Positions 28,601-41,000 of a DNA stretch of 64,000 bases are shown here, one piece after another. The stretch is taken from positions 530,494 through 594,493 of the forward strand of contig SRSI01000030.1 in assembly GCA_005656395.1 (NCBI GenBank). Direction: 5' to 3'. A program made the translations under genes and the position numbers. This DNA is from Strongyloides papillosus (taxonomy: Eukaryota; Nematoda; Chromadorea; Rhabditida; Strongyloididae). Below the pieces are notes generated by a model. It worked only from the letters and a program-made list of their open reading frames with translations. It was not told the DNA's origin and ran no database searches. The number at the start of each line of letters is the position of its first letter. The stretch's first letter is position 1.

Positions 28601-31600
28601 GTGCATTATTTGATATCGCATATCTATTGAAAAGTAATTTCGAAATACTTCTTCCATTTCACCAACCCGTCAATTCATTTTTCCGTCAACAACACACATA
28701 ACTATCTCCTAGAGTTGAAAATTATAGTGGAGAAGGAAGAAGAAGACCTTGTATTTTCAGAAAAAAAACACATAAAATATATATATATATTTAAGATTCC
28801 TCATCTCTTTCCCCTTTGTCAACTTTTTTGCACTTTTCGCCGCTGCCTTATGTCCTTTTCACATATCTATCTATCTTCTTCATTCTTCATCGTCGTTTCC
28901 TTCGCCTTATTCTTCTTCCTTTTTACCTAAGCTACTCTTAAGTTGTTAGTTTTGGTTCTCTTCAACATTTTTTTCCTTCCAACTGCCTTCCGAAGAATGG
29001 GAAATAATTTATATAAATATATATATTTAAAATATAATATATATTTGTATTTAGATATCTGCATATATGAATATTATTTTTGCCCTTTTGCTTCATCTTC
29101 ATAATTATTTTTAAATAAATATAATATATATGCCTTTCAAGATATATGGGGTGGATTTTTTTTATTATTATTATCACTTGAGAAAAAGAAGAAAAGGAAT
29201 CAGTTGATTAATTAGAGAAATAACTTTTAGTTTTAGAGATATATATATAGTAGTTTTAAGAGTTTTAACATTCTAAAATAATTCTAAAATGCATAGAATT
29301 TTTTTAGCTATTATTTTATCTATTTTTATTTAATGTTTTGCTCCTTCTTTTTAAAGTAGTTACACTATAATATTCTTGATTTAATAACAAAATGATGGAG
29401 AAAGATAAGATCAAATATATTTGAAGAGGTCCTCCTTTTTAGAGAAAATAAAAGGAAAAAACTAACTAAATATTATTATATTTATCTCATCATTTAAAAA
29501 CTTTTTTCCCTTCTTTTTATGGAATTTTTTAGATATCCTATTAATATATATAAATATAAGAAAAGGATACATGTACTTAGGTAGCAAAAAGTTATGTTTT
29601 TTGATACTTAATTATGTATATAAAAAAAGAGAATATTACTTTTTAACCTCTTACCTTCTCTCTCCATTTAATGACTCTTTTTTTTAATATTCCTTCCTTT
29701 TTCTAATATCTATAATAATCATAATAATAATAAAGGGCAAGTAGTTTGAACTTTAGTGGTTATTTAATTATTAATGTGCTTTTTTACCCCACTTACTTTT
29801 TGATCTTTTTTAGATGACGTTTATAAGAAATACTTCTGAGGAGGTATATGATTAATAATTTACTTTCTTTACAAAATAATTTTTTCTTATTTCATTTTAA
29901 TGAAATGCTATGGTATATCCTAGATTATTACATTAACAATTATAGTTATTTAGAGAATTTAAATTTATCTCTAAATTATTCATTATATTAAGTTTCCTTA
30001 TCCTTTTTTTTATGTATGATAAATAAAGGAGGAGAAAGATGATTCTTGTGGATGTTATTTTATTAAAAAAAGGAAGATTCTCTATGTCCCTCTAGTATAA
30101 AAAAAATGAGAAGAAAGATCTTTTTGGGAATATTAGAATAAGTTTTTAAGGACAAATGAATTTTTTTTGTACATTTTTAAGTAGGTGGAGAAAAAATATA
30201 GCGATAGAGAGAGTAGTGACAGAGGAAATAGGATAAAATAAAAAGAGCCTATATATGTATACTTTTAATGATAATGATGGTTAAAAAAATAATAAATATA
30301 ACACCGTACTCGAAAAGGGGAAGAGGGGGTGTGAAAATATGTGATGTAAGAGGTTGTTAATGATGATGATGAATAAGAAAGATTCTTAAATTTTTTTAGT
30401 GGTTACTTTCTTGTTTGTTAAATATTGAGAAGGGATTTTGTATATATATGTCATTTAAAAAGAATCCCATCCCCCTCCTTTTTAATTTTTTCACTATTTT
30501 CTTGATTATATCTTTTGTAAGATATATAGTTGATATATCTATAGATAGTATAAAAAGTAATTGTATTTTATTTTTAGAAAATGACATAAAAAAACGGAAT
30601 GTGTTATGTTATGAAATTATATATTTGTTTATCTAAAGAAGGGTTATTCAAGTGCAAGGAAGTACTTTTTTTTTCTTTAAAGTTTCTTTTTCCTTTTTTA
30701 GATGGTTATTTTGTTCTTGATTCAAATTTATGTGTACACATTTATAGATATATTATCTTCCTACCATCAAGTTGTTTCGGGTTGGTGGTAAATATAGTTG
30801 ATTTATGAAAAATGTGGGCAGGGTCGATAGAATAAAATATATATATAGTTATAAATATTATCGTAGTAATCTACTTTTTTTATATACAAAATGAGAGAAA
30901 AATATACGTGTATTATTTATTTATGTTTAAAGGTTGTGATATGTATTTTGTAGAAAGGAAAAGAAATATAAAATATAAAAAAAATTATAGTTGATGATAG
31001 GTATATTTGTTGGCTTTTTTTATATTTTTTCAATATGTACTTCTTCATTAAAATACACTCTTGATATATGTATATGTTGTGTAGTTTAGTATCTCCTTCC
31101 TATATACCCATATGATTGTGGAAATATCTACATAAGTTTTTGTTTATTTTCATAAGAATAATTGAAGGGGATGCGGAGGGGGGTTAAAAATAGTGTTATC
31201 GAAGATAATGCGAAGAAAAGAAGATATATCTATTTTGAATTATAATGTAAAAAGGGAAAAAGGATATATATCAAGAGATAATATAGTATTTGATTCATGT
31301 ACTTTAGCTTTTAGTTAAATAATATATGCTGTTGGAAATATCTATGCATATAAATAAGTATATTTTTTATAGTCTTAAGGAACTTCATCTGTACCATTAA
31401 AAATATAAAAAACACATATATATATTTCTACAATTACATTTTTTTAATATCAAATAGAAAAAATGAAAGCTTTTTGAATATATAGAAGAAGATAGTATAT
31501 ATGTGACACTTGAGACATACAGGAAAAAGGCATTTTTTGCACTTTATATATAGTTAACAAAAGAAGAAGTATTTTTGGCTTCATTTTTTTATGCATATGA

Positions 31601-34600
31601 TGATGATTCCTTTGACCAAAGAATTCTCTCCTTCATTAATCTTTTTTTTCCATGACTGTTAGAAAAATATTTTCCTATATCCTTTTAGTTTAAATTTTAA
31701 CAAAAAATTGAAGTTTCTATTTTTTAAAATTTCCTTCAATTTTTTCTGGAGTAAGTTGTAGCGGTAGTAATAAGTTATATCTATTAATTTTTAACTTTGA
31801 TTTCACTGATTTTTTTATTTTTTTACTATTGAGAGAAAATAGATTGAGTATGTGTATGTATAAGAAATGAAGGAGAAAAGGAATCTCTACTTTTACTACA
31901 TATATATTATTACTAAGAAATATATGTGTTCTTCTGAAAAAAAATTTTCACATTCATATATATTTGTATCAGGAGAAAAAAAAAGGAGAAGAAGTAGGAG
32001 TATATATAAATATATAATAAATATATTTTTTATCATATAGTATGGTATATGGTAGTAAAAGAGGAAAGATTGGGTGTAATTTTAAATCCATCAAAAAGGG
32101 GATGCATAACATGAGACGTTTGTACTTTACCTACTCCTATGAATGAGGATGTAATTTATTTTCAGTTGAAAACAATATAAATTTTTATAATATACTTAGG
32201 TTATGCCTTCCTAATATATTGTTTTTCTGATTATTAAATGTATGGAGGAGAGGATTCTTTTATTATTATAATAAAAGGATAAACATGCCATAAAAAATAT
32301 TTTTCATTCTATAATTCTTTATCTAAAGCATTTTCTGATTATCAGTTTAGCTCCTTAATTTGCAAAAGATAAAGATTATGGATAAGTATAAAAGAATTTA
32401 TGTTGGAATCCTCTTTTATTATTAATTAAAGGAAGACCAACTATAAAACGAAGGTGAAATGATGTACTTTTATGATTATTAATAAAAAACAGCCTTCTAC
32501 ATCAAAAACATCATATTTTGTTATTAATATTTTATTAAAAAAGATTTTATATATAGGTGTTATCCTTTAAATCCACCTTTAAAAATATGTTGGCATAACT
32601 ATTGTCATATCTATTTTTAAACATCATTAATTAACAACTATCAAAAATGATACCCTATTCAAAAAATTTATTTTCCCTTTTACTTTTTATTAACGTATTA
32701 GACACAAAAATCTTATCCTCAAAAAACAATCTTTGATCAAGAGGAAAAAAAAGAGAGGACAAAATCTTCCTTATCACACTCTCTCCATTGAGTCATCTCA
32801 CTTAGATAATATATATATTTTCACCCTTATACTTAATTACATTTTTTAACTTTTCCTCCTCACCAGTAATGTTTTAAGAATATCAGTGATAATTTTGAGA
32901 ATACAAATATTCTTTTACCCTTTATAAAAAAACAATAATAAAAAAATTAGAATGTTGTCCTTCGACAAATGTGTATGTGTATATTATTATTAATAATAAT
33001 AATAATTTTCGAAAAAATTTCTGTCATCCTCATAGAGGATAATCTTTCCCTTTATATTTTTTTTGCCTTTATTTTAACATCTCCTTCTTATTTTATCATA
33101 TGTATGCGTATAGAAGTAAAAGTATGTCTTTTTATGATTTGCACTTTCTATCACCTAAATAAATAAAATAGTATATATATTTATTTTAAAAAATAAGGGG
33201 GATCCATTTTTGTGAGCTTTTATTTAACTTTTCAAAGAAAATTTCCTCTCAATTTTATTTTCCTTTTCCATATGATGATAAATTTCTAGGAAAAGTTTCA
33301 TATCATGTATATTTAATACCTAGAAAATATAATAATTTATAAAGTACACCTATTTTGGTCCATTTCATTGATAATAATTATATTTATAACAAGTTTTATT
33401 TTCTTTAATTATAAATAATTAATCTTTAAATTCTTTTACTTTCCATTTTTCACTACTTTTTTTTACTTTAAAAAAAACATTTATAAGAAAATAGTGATAT
33501 ATGTGGTGGAAACAATTAGGAGACAATAAAGGACATAAATATTATAATAAGAAAACTAATTCAGAATAAAAGCTAATTTTAAAAAAAAGAAACCCCAACT
33601 GACATTTTCCAATTTTTTTACCAATTATGCTAAGCATTTTTCTAATTATTTGGGGGGAATGAATAGGTAATTTATGGAGAATTCTTTTATCACTTTAATG
33701 TCTGTCTGTGTGGTCCTTTTAATATATGACCACTCGAAAAAAAATACATTATCCATCATCATTTTTTTATATTACCACCATTTGACATATTATATCTATT
33801 AATCCACAAGGAATCACTTTTTTTCTGTAGTAGGTGGTCCTATTATTATAATTTTCTCCTTCAAAAAAGGGAAGAAATAATGAGTTATTTTATTTGCCTT
33901 CATTTTTTATACCACTAAGTAACCCATAAAAATATCTGTATACTATATGATTATACATCACAAAAAAAGGAGAAAAAAATTTGGAAGAAGGAAGGAGATG
34001 GATAGAAATGTGAAGGGCGGCCTCCATATATGTTTCTATTTTTAATACTATCGTCATCATCATACATCATCAAATCACCCAACTCTCTCTCTTACACATT
34101 CCTTCATATATCACCTTCTCCTTAATATTACTCTCATTTAAATTACCTTTAATTTTTTTTCTTCCAATTTAAATGTAAAAATTTCTAGATATACATTTTT
34201 ATATCATAGATATATAAATAAAAAAAATGTTCCCATTTTTTTTGAAGTTGTCAAAAAGAGTAATATCCTTTTATAGTTTTCTTTTATTGAAAGGTTGAAA
34301 AAATTTTGACAAGAGGGAAGTCTCATGTTTCACATCATTTTATTTTCTTAAATCTACTTCTTCATCTTCATTTTTTCTATTTTTTTATCTCTTATTTTTT
34401 TATACATTTTTAAAGAGATAAAATATATTTCAAGATTGTGTTCATATTTTTATATTAAGGATAATATAATATAACATATACTTATCCTCATAAAAGTTTC
34501 GTGCTTTCTGATATAAGAACTGAAGGCAGGAGTAAAAAAGAAGAGAATGCCCTTTCTATTTTTATAACATTATTGTTTATCTCAGGCAACTTGCACTTCT

Positions 34601-34609
34601 AAGACCAAG

Positions 34610-34675
34610 GACCGTCACCAGTTCATACTATTCCTCTTTTTTGAAGAAGAATGCTGAATGATGGTTGTGGCCGTC
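34610..34675 (+). ncRNA. Candidate long hairpin (possible pre-microRNA)
   Basis: The two arms (about 34610-34637 and 34643-34675) can be folded onto each other around a short T-rich loop, with roughly two dozen pairs interrupted by small bulges and G-U pairs. The size (66 bases) and the relatively balanced composition within A+T-rich DNA suit a microRNA precursor. I do not recognise either arm as a known microRNA. It lies about 900 bp before BED exon B on the same strand. It was folded by hand only. Confidence 0.25.
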
Positions 34676-34982
34676 ATCGTCTATATCACTGTGTGTATTC
34701 TTTTTTCATCTTTTTTTCTTCCTCTGGGGCTGGTTAAAAATAATTTCTTCCCCATCATCATATTCTCCCTCTCTCTATTATATAGTTTGGTTCTTTTTTT
34801 TATATTTCAATGTACCACAAAAAAATAAAATATATATTTATATTATTTCTCTTCTTTTATTATCTCTTTTTTACTGTCTCATTTAATATAAAAGAAGTAT
34901 TATACATTTAACTATATAATATTATTAAAAAAGTCTAGGTGTTATAGAAGATAGTTTTTGTATAATAAATATATCTAACACT

Positions 34983-35030
34983 AAAAGTACAGATGCTTCG
35001 GTCTACCCCCGCTAGACATGTATCACTTTT
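34983..35030. other. Interrupted hairpin with C-rich loop
   Basis: AAAAGT (34983-34988) pairs with ACTTTT (35025-35030), GAT with ATC inside it, and GTCTA with TAGAC around the loop CCCCCGC. The stem has two asymmetric internal loops. It is one of the few C-rich patches in the interval, about 550 bp upstream of BED exon B. Regulatory DNA or a small RNA are both possible. Confidence 0.25.
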
Positions 35031-35578
35031 GACCAACATAGAAACGGAAAAAAAAGTTTATAAATGAATGAATAAATAACGCAGTATCATTTCAAATTTT
35101 TAAAGGGCTTTTTAAAATATGAAATTTCCTTTTTTTTTTGATATTTTATAACAACTTTTTTCCATTAAGAAACTTATATCTTATCTATAATATCTCTCTT
35201 TCACTCCACTTCACTTTAAGCCTTTTTTATTTTATTTATTTTAGTCTGTCTTCTATTAATATAATATTATTCATTATAAAATATCACATATTTGAGATTA
35301 CATTGTCTGGAACGGGGTTGGAAGGGGCCTAATATAAGACAAAAAGAGAGAGTAGACCATTAAACTTTCTATATACAATTATGTAGTAGACGTCTACATT
35401 CTATTTTGAAAATTTAACATTAAATTTCTCTCTCTCTCCCTTTTTTTTAACGCTATTAACATAAACGTATATTACATTTGTATTTGTTCGTCTTTATTGG
35501 TAAATATTTATATCATTTTTTCTACTTTTTTTTCTCCTTATAATGAGATAAATTTGTTAAAAATATTTGTACTTCAGA

Positions 35579-37734
35579 ATGGACTTGCAAACTGAATCAA
35601 CAAAGCTGCCCCGGTTTGACGTTGATTCGTTGTCTCATTTACTTAAAATGGAAAAGTCTATAACATTACCGAGTACTGTTGTGAATCCAAAGATTGGATT
35701 ACGGACACGTCCAGTACCTAGTCCACGTTTTCATAGTAAAATTTCCGAGGTATGGAAACATTACCATATGCCAGATCCAACATCATTTCAAGTTATTTGT
35801 TTTCATTGTGGTAAGAGAATGAAAAGAAGTGACTCCTCAACTAAATCTATGTGGGGACATCTAAAAGCGTTTCATAAAGATTTAGTTGGTCAGGAGACTT
35901 TTGATATGAAGATTAGGAAGAGGAAAGCTGTACGTAATGAATATAATAATAATAATGGTATAAATAACAACAACAATAATAATAAAAATGAGACAACAAA
36001 ATCAACATCAACACCACGAAGATCACCCTCCTCCAATGGACCATCTGGTTCATCTACCTCACGTGAGGATACCGAAAATGATGGTACATTATCTTCACCA
36101 GGAGGTGACTCATCCTCAGTCCAAAAATTATTTCTTTCTGATCTCCTAAACAGAATGGCGCAAAAAACAACTAATCCATTATTGAGTAGCGCCACTTGCG
36201 GGTTAAATGATATCAATAAGACAACACCAACAACAACAACATCAATACCACCAACAAATAATAATACTATTCCATTATCTAATGATAAGATGAATCTCTT
36301 ACCATTAGAATTATTTTCTCAACAATCATCATCATCTAATTCTATTGAGGTACCAAGTGCCACGAGTAGTAGTTCTTCTTCCTCAAATATTATTAATAAT
36401 ATTTCTTCATCCGTTTCTACATCTACTAATATTAATACTTCTACAATTGATAGTGATTCATCTACCACTAATAATATATCAACAACAAAAACAAATGACC
36501 ATGAAACTTCTACAGCTTCATTATCACAGAAAGATAATAATAATATAACTAAAAATGTTAGATAAACATAAAAATATATTTTTTTACACCAAAACACAAA
36601 CTTTATTTTAATATTTATGTATTAATTTATTATTTTTTCCAGACTCCCACACAGCCATATGTAAAAAGAAATAGAGCAGGAGGATTTCAGAATCCTTATG
36701 GTCTTTCAGCCCCAATTTCAGTATCTCAAGGTAACCCATTATTTAATTCTGGATCTACGGCAAATCCTGTAGATGTATTTGCTCAGATAGCAGCAAGTCA
36801 AATGAAGACAGCCAGTGAAGTTAGTGGTTTAGATTTCAAGAATGATCCTATAAATAATTTCCTTGGTACTCTTCCCCTCTCGAATGATATCAATAAAATA
36901 AAGGATGAGGTTGTAGAGGGTAATGGGATATCAGCAACATTAGGTGGTGCACTTCACGGAATCAGTAAGAATGATCTTGACGAACCATTAGTTAAGAAAC
37001 TAAAAGCTAGTGATGGTTTAGATATCAATGGTTTATTAGGATTACAGAATAATAGTTTTATGTTAAATAAATTAGAGAATCAACATAATGTTAATGAGAT
37101 GTTGGGACAATTATCAACAATGAACCCATTTATCTTTGCTGCAGCAGCTATTAACCAATCAGGTAATGTTGGTGGTGGAGGAAATTTGTTACAACAGTTA
37201 ACCTCACAAGGTAATGATATAAGTAAGATAACTGGACCATTTGCCAATGGACTTGTATCTCCACCTAAACAACAATCTTCACAACCATCCTCTGGTGGTG
37301 GATCATGCCAGAGTCAACAGCAAACATCCTCATCATCAACACCTCAGGGACAGCAGGTAAATGGAGTTTGCCAACAACAATCAACATCCTCAACCACCGC
37401 CACAACAACAACACCATCAGGATCGGTAAATTTCTCGTTAACTGATAACTCCTGTATCCAGTCACTCATATCAATAGCCAAAGACATGAATATTGCTTTA
37501 ACGTACGCCTCTGATACCAATAATATAGATGAATTTACTTTAAGTTGTAAGGGGAATATGAATATACCAAACTTTGTTAAAAAATCAGTTGTCCTAAAAG
37601 ATTTCCCAGACGAGATAAAGATATATGAAAGGAATGGTGATGCGTTATCAGAATCAGAGGCTTGGAGGAAAACAGAGTGGAGTCAAATGCAATGGGCCTT
37701 AAGGGGTAAAGTACAAAATATACTTTTCAAGTAA
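35579..37734 (+). CDS. BED zinc-finger protein B
   Basis: Two exons, 35579-36556 and 36643-37734, joined by an 86-bp phase-0 intron, encode 689 residues. The start ATG sits one base after a strong acceptor (ACTTCAG), which fits spliced-leader trans-splicing. A BED finger lies at residues 57-99: W59, C74-x2-C77, H94-x4-H99, followed by a basic KIRKRK patch that may be a nuclear signal. Long Asn/Ser/Thr-rich low complexity spans about 120-326, and Gln/Ser-rich stretches lie near 510-590. The last 90 residues (37460-37731) return to a balanced, probably folded composition with a Trp-rich end. I do not recognise this C-terminal domain. Inferred role: nuclear DNA-binding regulator. The phase at 35578 does not fit a direct splice from exon 3 of BED gene A, so this is a separate gene or a separate transcript start. 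Confidence 0.8.
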
Positions 37735-39673
37735 ATTGGATATTTTGTATATACTTTAATGCCTCATACATTTTCTCTCTTTTTAATATACTTGTTATCT
37801 GGATATATGGACCAAAAAGAAACTTGAAAAAAAATAAAAGATGAGTAAAGATGAAATATGTATATTTATGGTATATATTTTTTTTATTTAACAACAACAA
37901 TTAATGATGGGTATTATTATTATATTTTAAAAAAACAGATATGAAAGTCTTAATTATGTTTAAAATAATAAGCCAATCAAGGAAGACTGTTTTGGAGTAC
38001 ATATATAATATTATTATTATTATCTCTCTTTATCTCTTTTCTTTTTTTTTATTGTTAACCAAGAAAGAAAGGAAAAAAAAGAATGCTATTGATCTTAATT
38101 AATGTTATTATTAAATATAATTATATCAAAAAAAATTTAAGACCTATTGTAATGTTTTTTTTATTAATATTATCTTAAAATATTATTACTGGAAGGTTCT
38201 TTATTATATATAATCTGTGTTTTGGGATGAGTTATAAGTTTACCCTTTTTTATTATTATATGTTAGGAAGAAAAATTTCCAATTAAGGATCTCTCTCTTT
38301 CAAGAAAATGGAATTTCTCTGTACATCTAATCTATTATATGTATTTTTTTATTTTATTTTTATTGTCATGAAAAGCAATGATTTATATGATGTTCGTTTT
38401 TATGATATATGTAATTAATTTAATTCACCTACCTATTATTATTATCTCTCTTCTTTTTATTGTTATATTTTATTATTATTATTATAATTATTATTATTAT
38501 ATTTAAAGAAACATTTTTCTTATGTTGATTTTATTGAAGAAAGACTTTTGTGATAATATATGTATTTTTTTAATACTCTTTCTTTTTTATGTATTCCTAA
38601 TTGTTTAAAAGAGGTTTCTGATTATGGATATGTAATTAATGATTAGAAGATGAAGTATGTTGGTGTGGAGTTGGAAAAAGCAAGTGGAAGGAGAACAATT
38701 TTGATGGAGAATACCCACCTTCATCACGACATCCATTTTAACAAAAGATCTTTTTGATTTTATCACAGCACCAAAAAGTATACTTTAATATATAATTGTA
38801 ATTATATTGTTATTGATAAAAAGAAGAAGAAAGTTTTGTATTTTTGTATGTGTTTTTTTTAATTTATTTTCTTATACATATATTTTCTACTTTTTTGTAT
38901 ACGGTTTATATTAAAAAATCGTTTAATAATTTTATCATCTTTATTGAGATTGTTAATAAAAAGATAGATTTTTATCCTGTGTTTTTTATTTTGATTATTG
39001 AGTTTTGTGTTTTAGTGTAATGGTTATGTGATATTTTTGAAGATAATCTTGTATGTGGTATCTTTTTAATCTTTATCTTTCTTATTGTCGGTGAAAGGAA
39101 GTTGGGAGAACATTTTTTCAGGGGAAATGATTTTTGTTTCATTTTTTTGTGTGTAAAAAAAATTGAAAGCATAGGAAATATTAAATTAAAATATATCTTC
39201 TTGTGATTACCGTCATTTTTTATCTCTCATTCCTCTCTTTTTATCACTCAAATTGAGTTAAAACTTTCAGGAATGTATTTTAAGGTTGATTAAATATGCA
39301 CATATATTTATTTACTCATCTGTAAATATTTTACTTTTCCACACTCTCTCCTTCCTCATTGTCTTCAGAACCTCTATTTTTCGTAGTGTTAAAAAAATGA
39401 ACATATAATTGTGTAATGAAAAGGTTAGTGTGAATATTTTTTGTTATTATCAAAAGATGTGTAATGTAGAAAGTTTATTTGACTTTTGTTTACCAAGGGC
39501 ATCTGCACTTTTAATGTATATAATGTAATATAAATCAATTGAGGTGGAAAAAAAGTAGCGAAGAAGATAATTATTTATTTAATTATTTAGGGGATAGATA
39601 TAATTAAATGGGAGAAAATATAGATTTTTATAATTAAAATTAGTTTATTGATTTGTAGTTTATAAATCAAAAC
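37735..39673. other. 3' flank of BED gene B, no gene seen
   Basis: A+T-rich sequence with an AATAAA-type signal near 37833 that could end the BED B transcript. A slightly GC-richer patch at 38645-38735 has GATGAAG (38649-38655) complementary to CTTCATC (38719-38725). No convincing reading frame. Confidence 0.5.
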
Positions 39674-39841
39674 ATGGTAGGCAATGTCTTCCACGAAATC
39701 CTAGGCAATCCAGGCAGCGATTATGGGTTTCCTGTAATGGATATAACATTAAAGAGGATAAAGAAGGAAAATTTTAAGTGTGATTATGTTAATAGCTATA
39801 GAAGTAGGTGGATGATAAGAAAAACAATCTTTAAAGTTTAA
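39674..39841 (+). CDS. Possible 55-residue small protein
   Basis: An ATG-to-TAA frame of 55 codons whose composition (Gly, Asp, Arg, Trp, Pro present) stands out from the surrounding A+T-rich DNA. There is no signal peptide or membrane segment, and it matches no family I know. There is no clear acceptor just before the ATG. It could be a real microprotein, an exon of a longer gene, or chance. It lies tail to tail with the secreted peptide gene at 40010. Confidence 0.25.
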   Translation: MVGNVFHEILGNPGSDYGFPVMDITLKRIKKENFKCDYVNSYRSRWMIRKTIFKV

Positions 39842-40009
39842 AAACATTTTTTCTTTTATCGAAACTAATAACAGCCATCAATTCTTATCTTTAAACACCC
39901 TGACATTTATTTATTATAACTAAAAATTTTCTCCATCAAATTGTAAATAAAAAACGAAAGTTTAAAAACAAAAATTTCATAAATTAAGTAAAGGTCATAG
40001 AAAGTTTAA

Positions 40010-40243
40010 CTAGAAAAAAGGCCCATAACTTACTTTATTGAGAATATTATCACAAAACCAGTGGCATTCTTTAATCCAGTGTTTACAGATGGTATTGAAA
40101 CAATCATTAACCATATTTGCTACCTTCCCCTGAGGTTTTGGTTCCATCATCTCCTGGTAACCTTGTGGTTGAATTTGAGATATAATATTCAATAATAGTA
40201 TAACAAAGATTGAAAAAGTTTTTTCTCTTATCTTCCAATTCAT
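40010..40243 (-). CDS. Small secreted cysteine peptide
   Basis: A 77-residue single-exon frame with an ATG start. Residues 10-24 form a hydrophobic core (TFSIFVILLLNII) after a basic N-terminus, a classical signal peptide with cleavage probably near residue 27. The mature part is about 50 residues, with four Cys spaced C-x4-C-x6-C-x3-C and several Trp/His, suggesting two disulfides. I do not recognise the family. Nematodes encode many such short secreted peptides, so an extracellular role is inferred, and nothing indicates a specific activity. The upstream flank is A+T-rich without a clear trans-splice acceptor. Confidence 0.5.
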   Translation of the reverse strand: MNWKIREKTFSIFVILLLNIISQIQPQGYQEMMEPKPQGKVANMVNDCFNTICKHWIKECHWFCDNILNKVSYGPFF

Positions 40244-41000
40244 TTTTTAAATTTTATCACTAAACTTTTTTTCTCCCTAAATTCTTTCAGTTATTGAGGG
40301 TTAAGAAAAGTTTAAAAGATAAAAAATAACTTTAATATAAATTTATCTCTTTTTTTTAATATACTACGGCTTCTATCTCCTATCCTTTTGTGGTTAGAGT
40401 GATAAAAAAAAGGAATAAAAAGTATTTGTGCTTTTTTCTTTTTTTCAAACAATTTTTAACTAAATTAAATTTTATTTAAAAAAAAAGAGAAATAATATAT
40501 GGTAGATGGAGGGTAAAGTAAATTTAAGTATTAATTAAATAAATATCTAAGACAAATAATGATGTTAAATGTATAATGCGATTTAAACACACTATAAAAT
40601 CAGGAATAACAGTTATCCTTTTTGTAGTAAGATGAGAAAATATTTATAATTATAATTATATACTTTCAATTTTTAATTATCTTTAATTTGTTTGTATATA
40701 TGTATTGTGCTGTTTGTTGTATGAGTGCCTCTCCGTTCATATATGCATATGTTATTTATTATGGTTGAAAAAGAACAGGTATATTCATTGTTGTGAATCT
40801 GAAATCAGGATGTGTCGATGACAAAAATTTTTGTTGATCAATTAAAATGAATTATGTGGGTATAAGATTATATTATATCTTTATTTCATTGTGTTTATGT
40901 AGGTTGAATTAAAAGTGAAATTTCTTTTTGATTTTCTTGAAATATATATGTTTGATCTTTTTAGAAGGGATATTATATAGTTTTTAGGGATGAAGTTATA
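40244..41000. other. Intergenic, nothing recognised
   Basis: About 0.75 kb of A+T-rich sequence between the 5' end of the secreted peptide gene and the 3' end of the acidic-tail protein gene, both on the minus strand. It should contain the peptide's promoter; no motif stands out. Confidence 0.5.

Larger units (their letters stand above)
22619..35577. other. 13-kb non-coding interval between the two BED coding units
   Basis: Either a giant intron or an intergenic region. No exon with convincing coding character was found, although a short alternative exon cannot be excluded; one candidate follows the acceptor-like CTCAG near 34584. The interval carries further TTGYACTTT motifs, small GC-richer patches (23810-23860, 28540-28700, 34000-34030) and two hairpins close to BED gene B (34610-34675 and 34983-35030). 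Confidence 0.55.
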
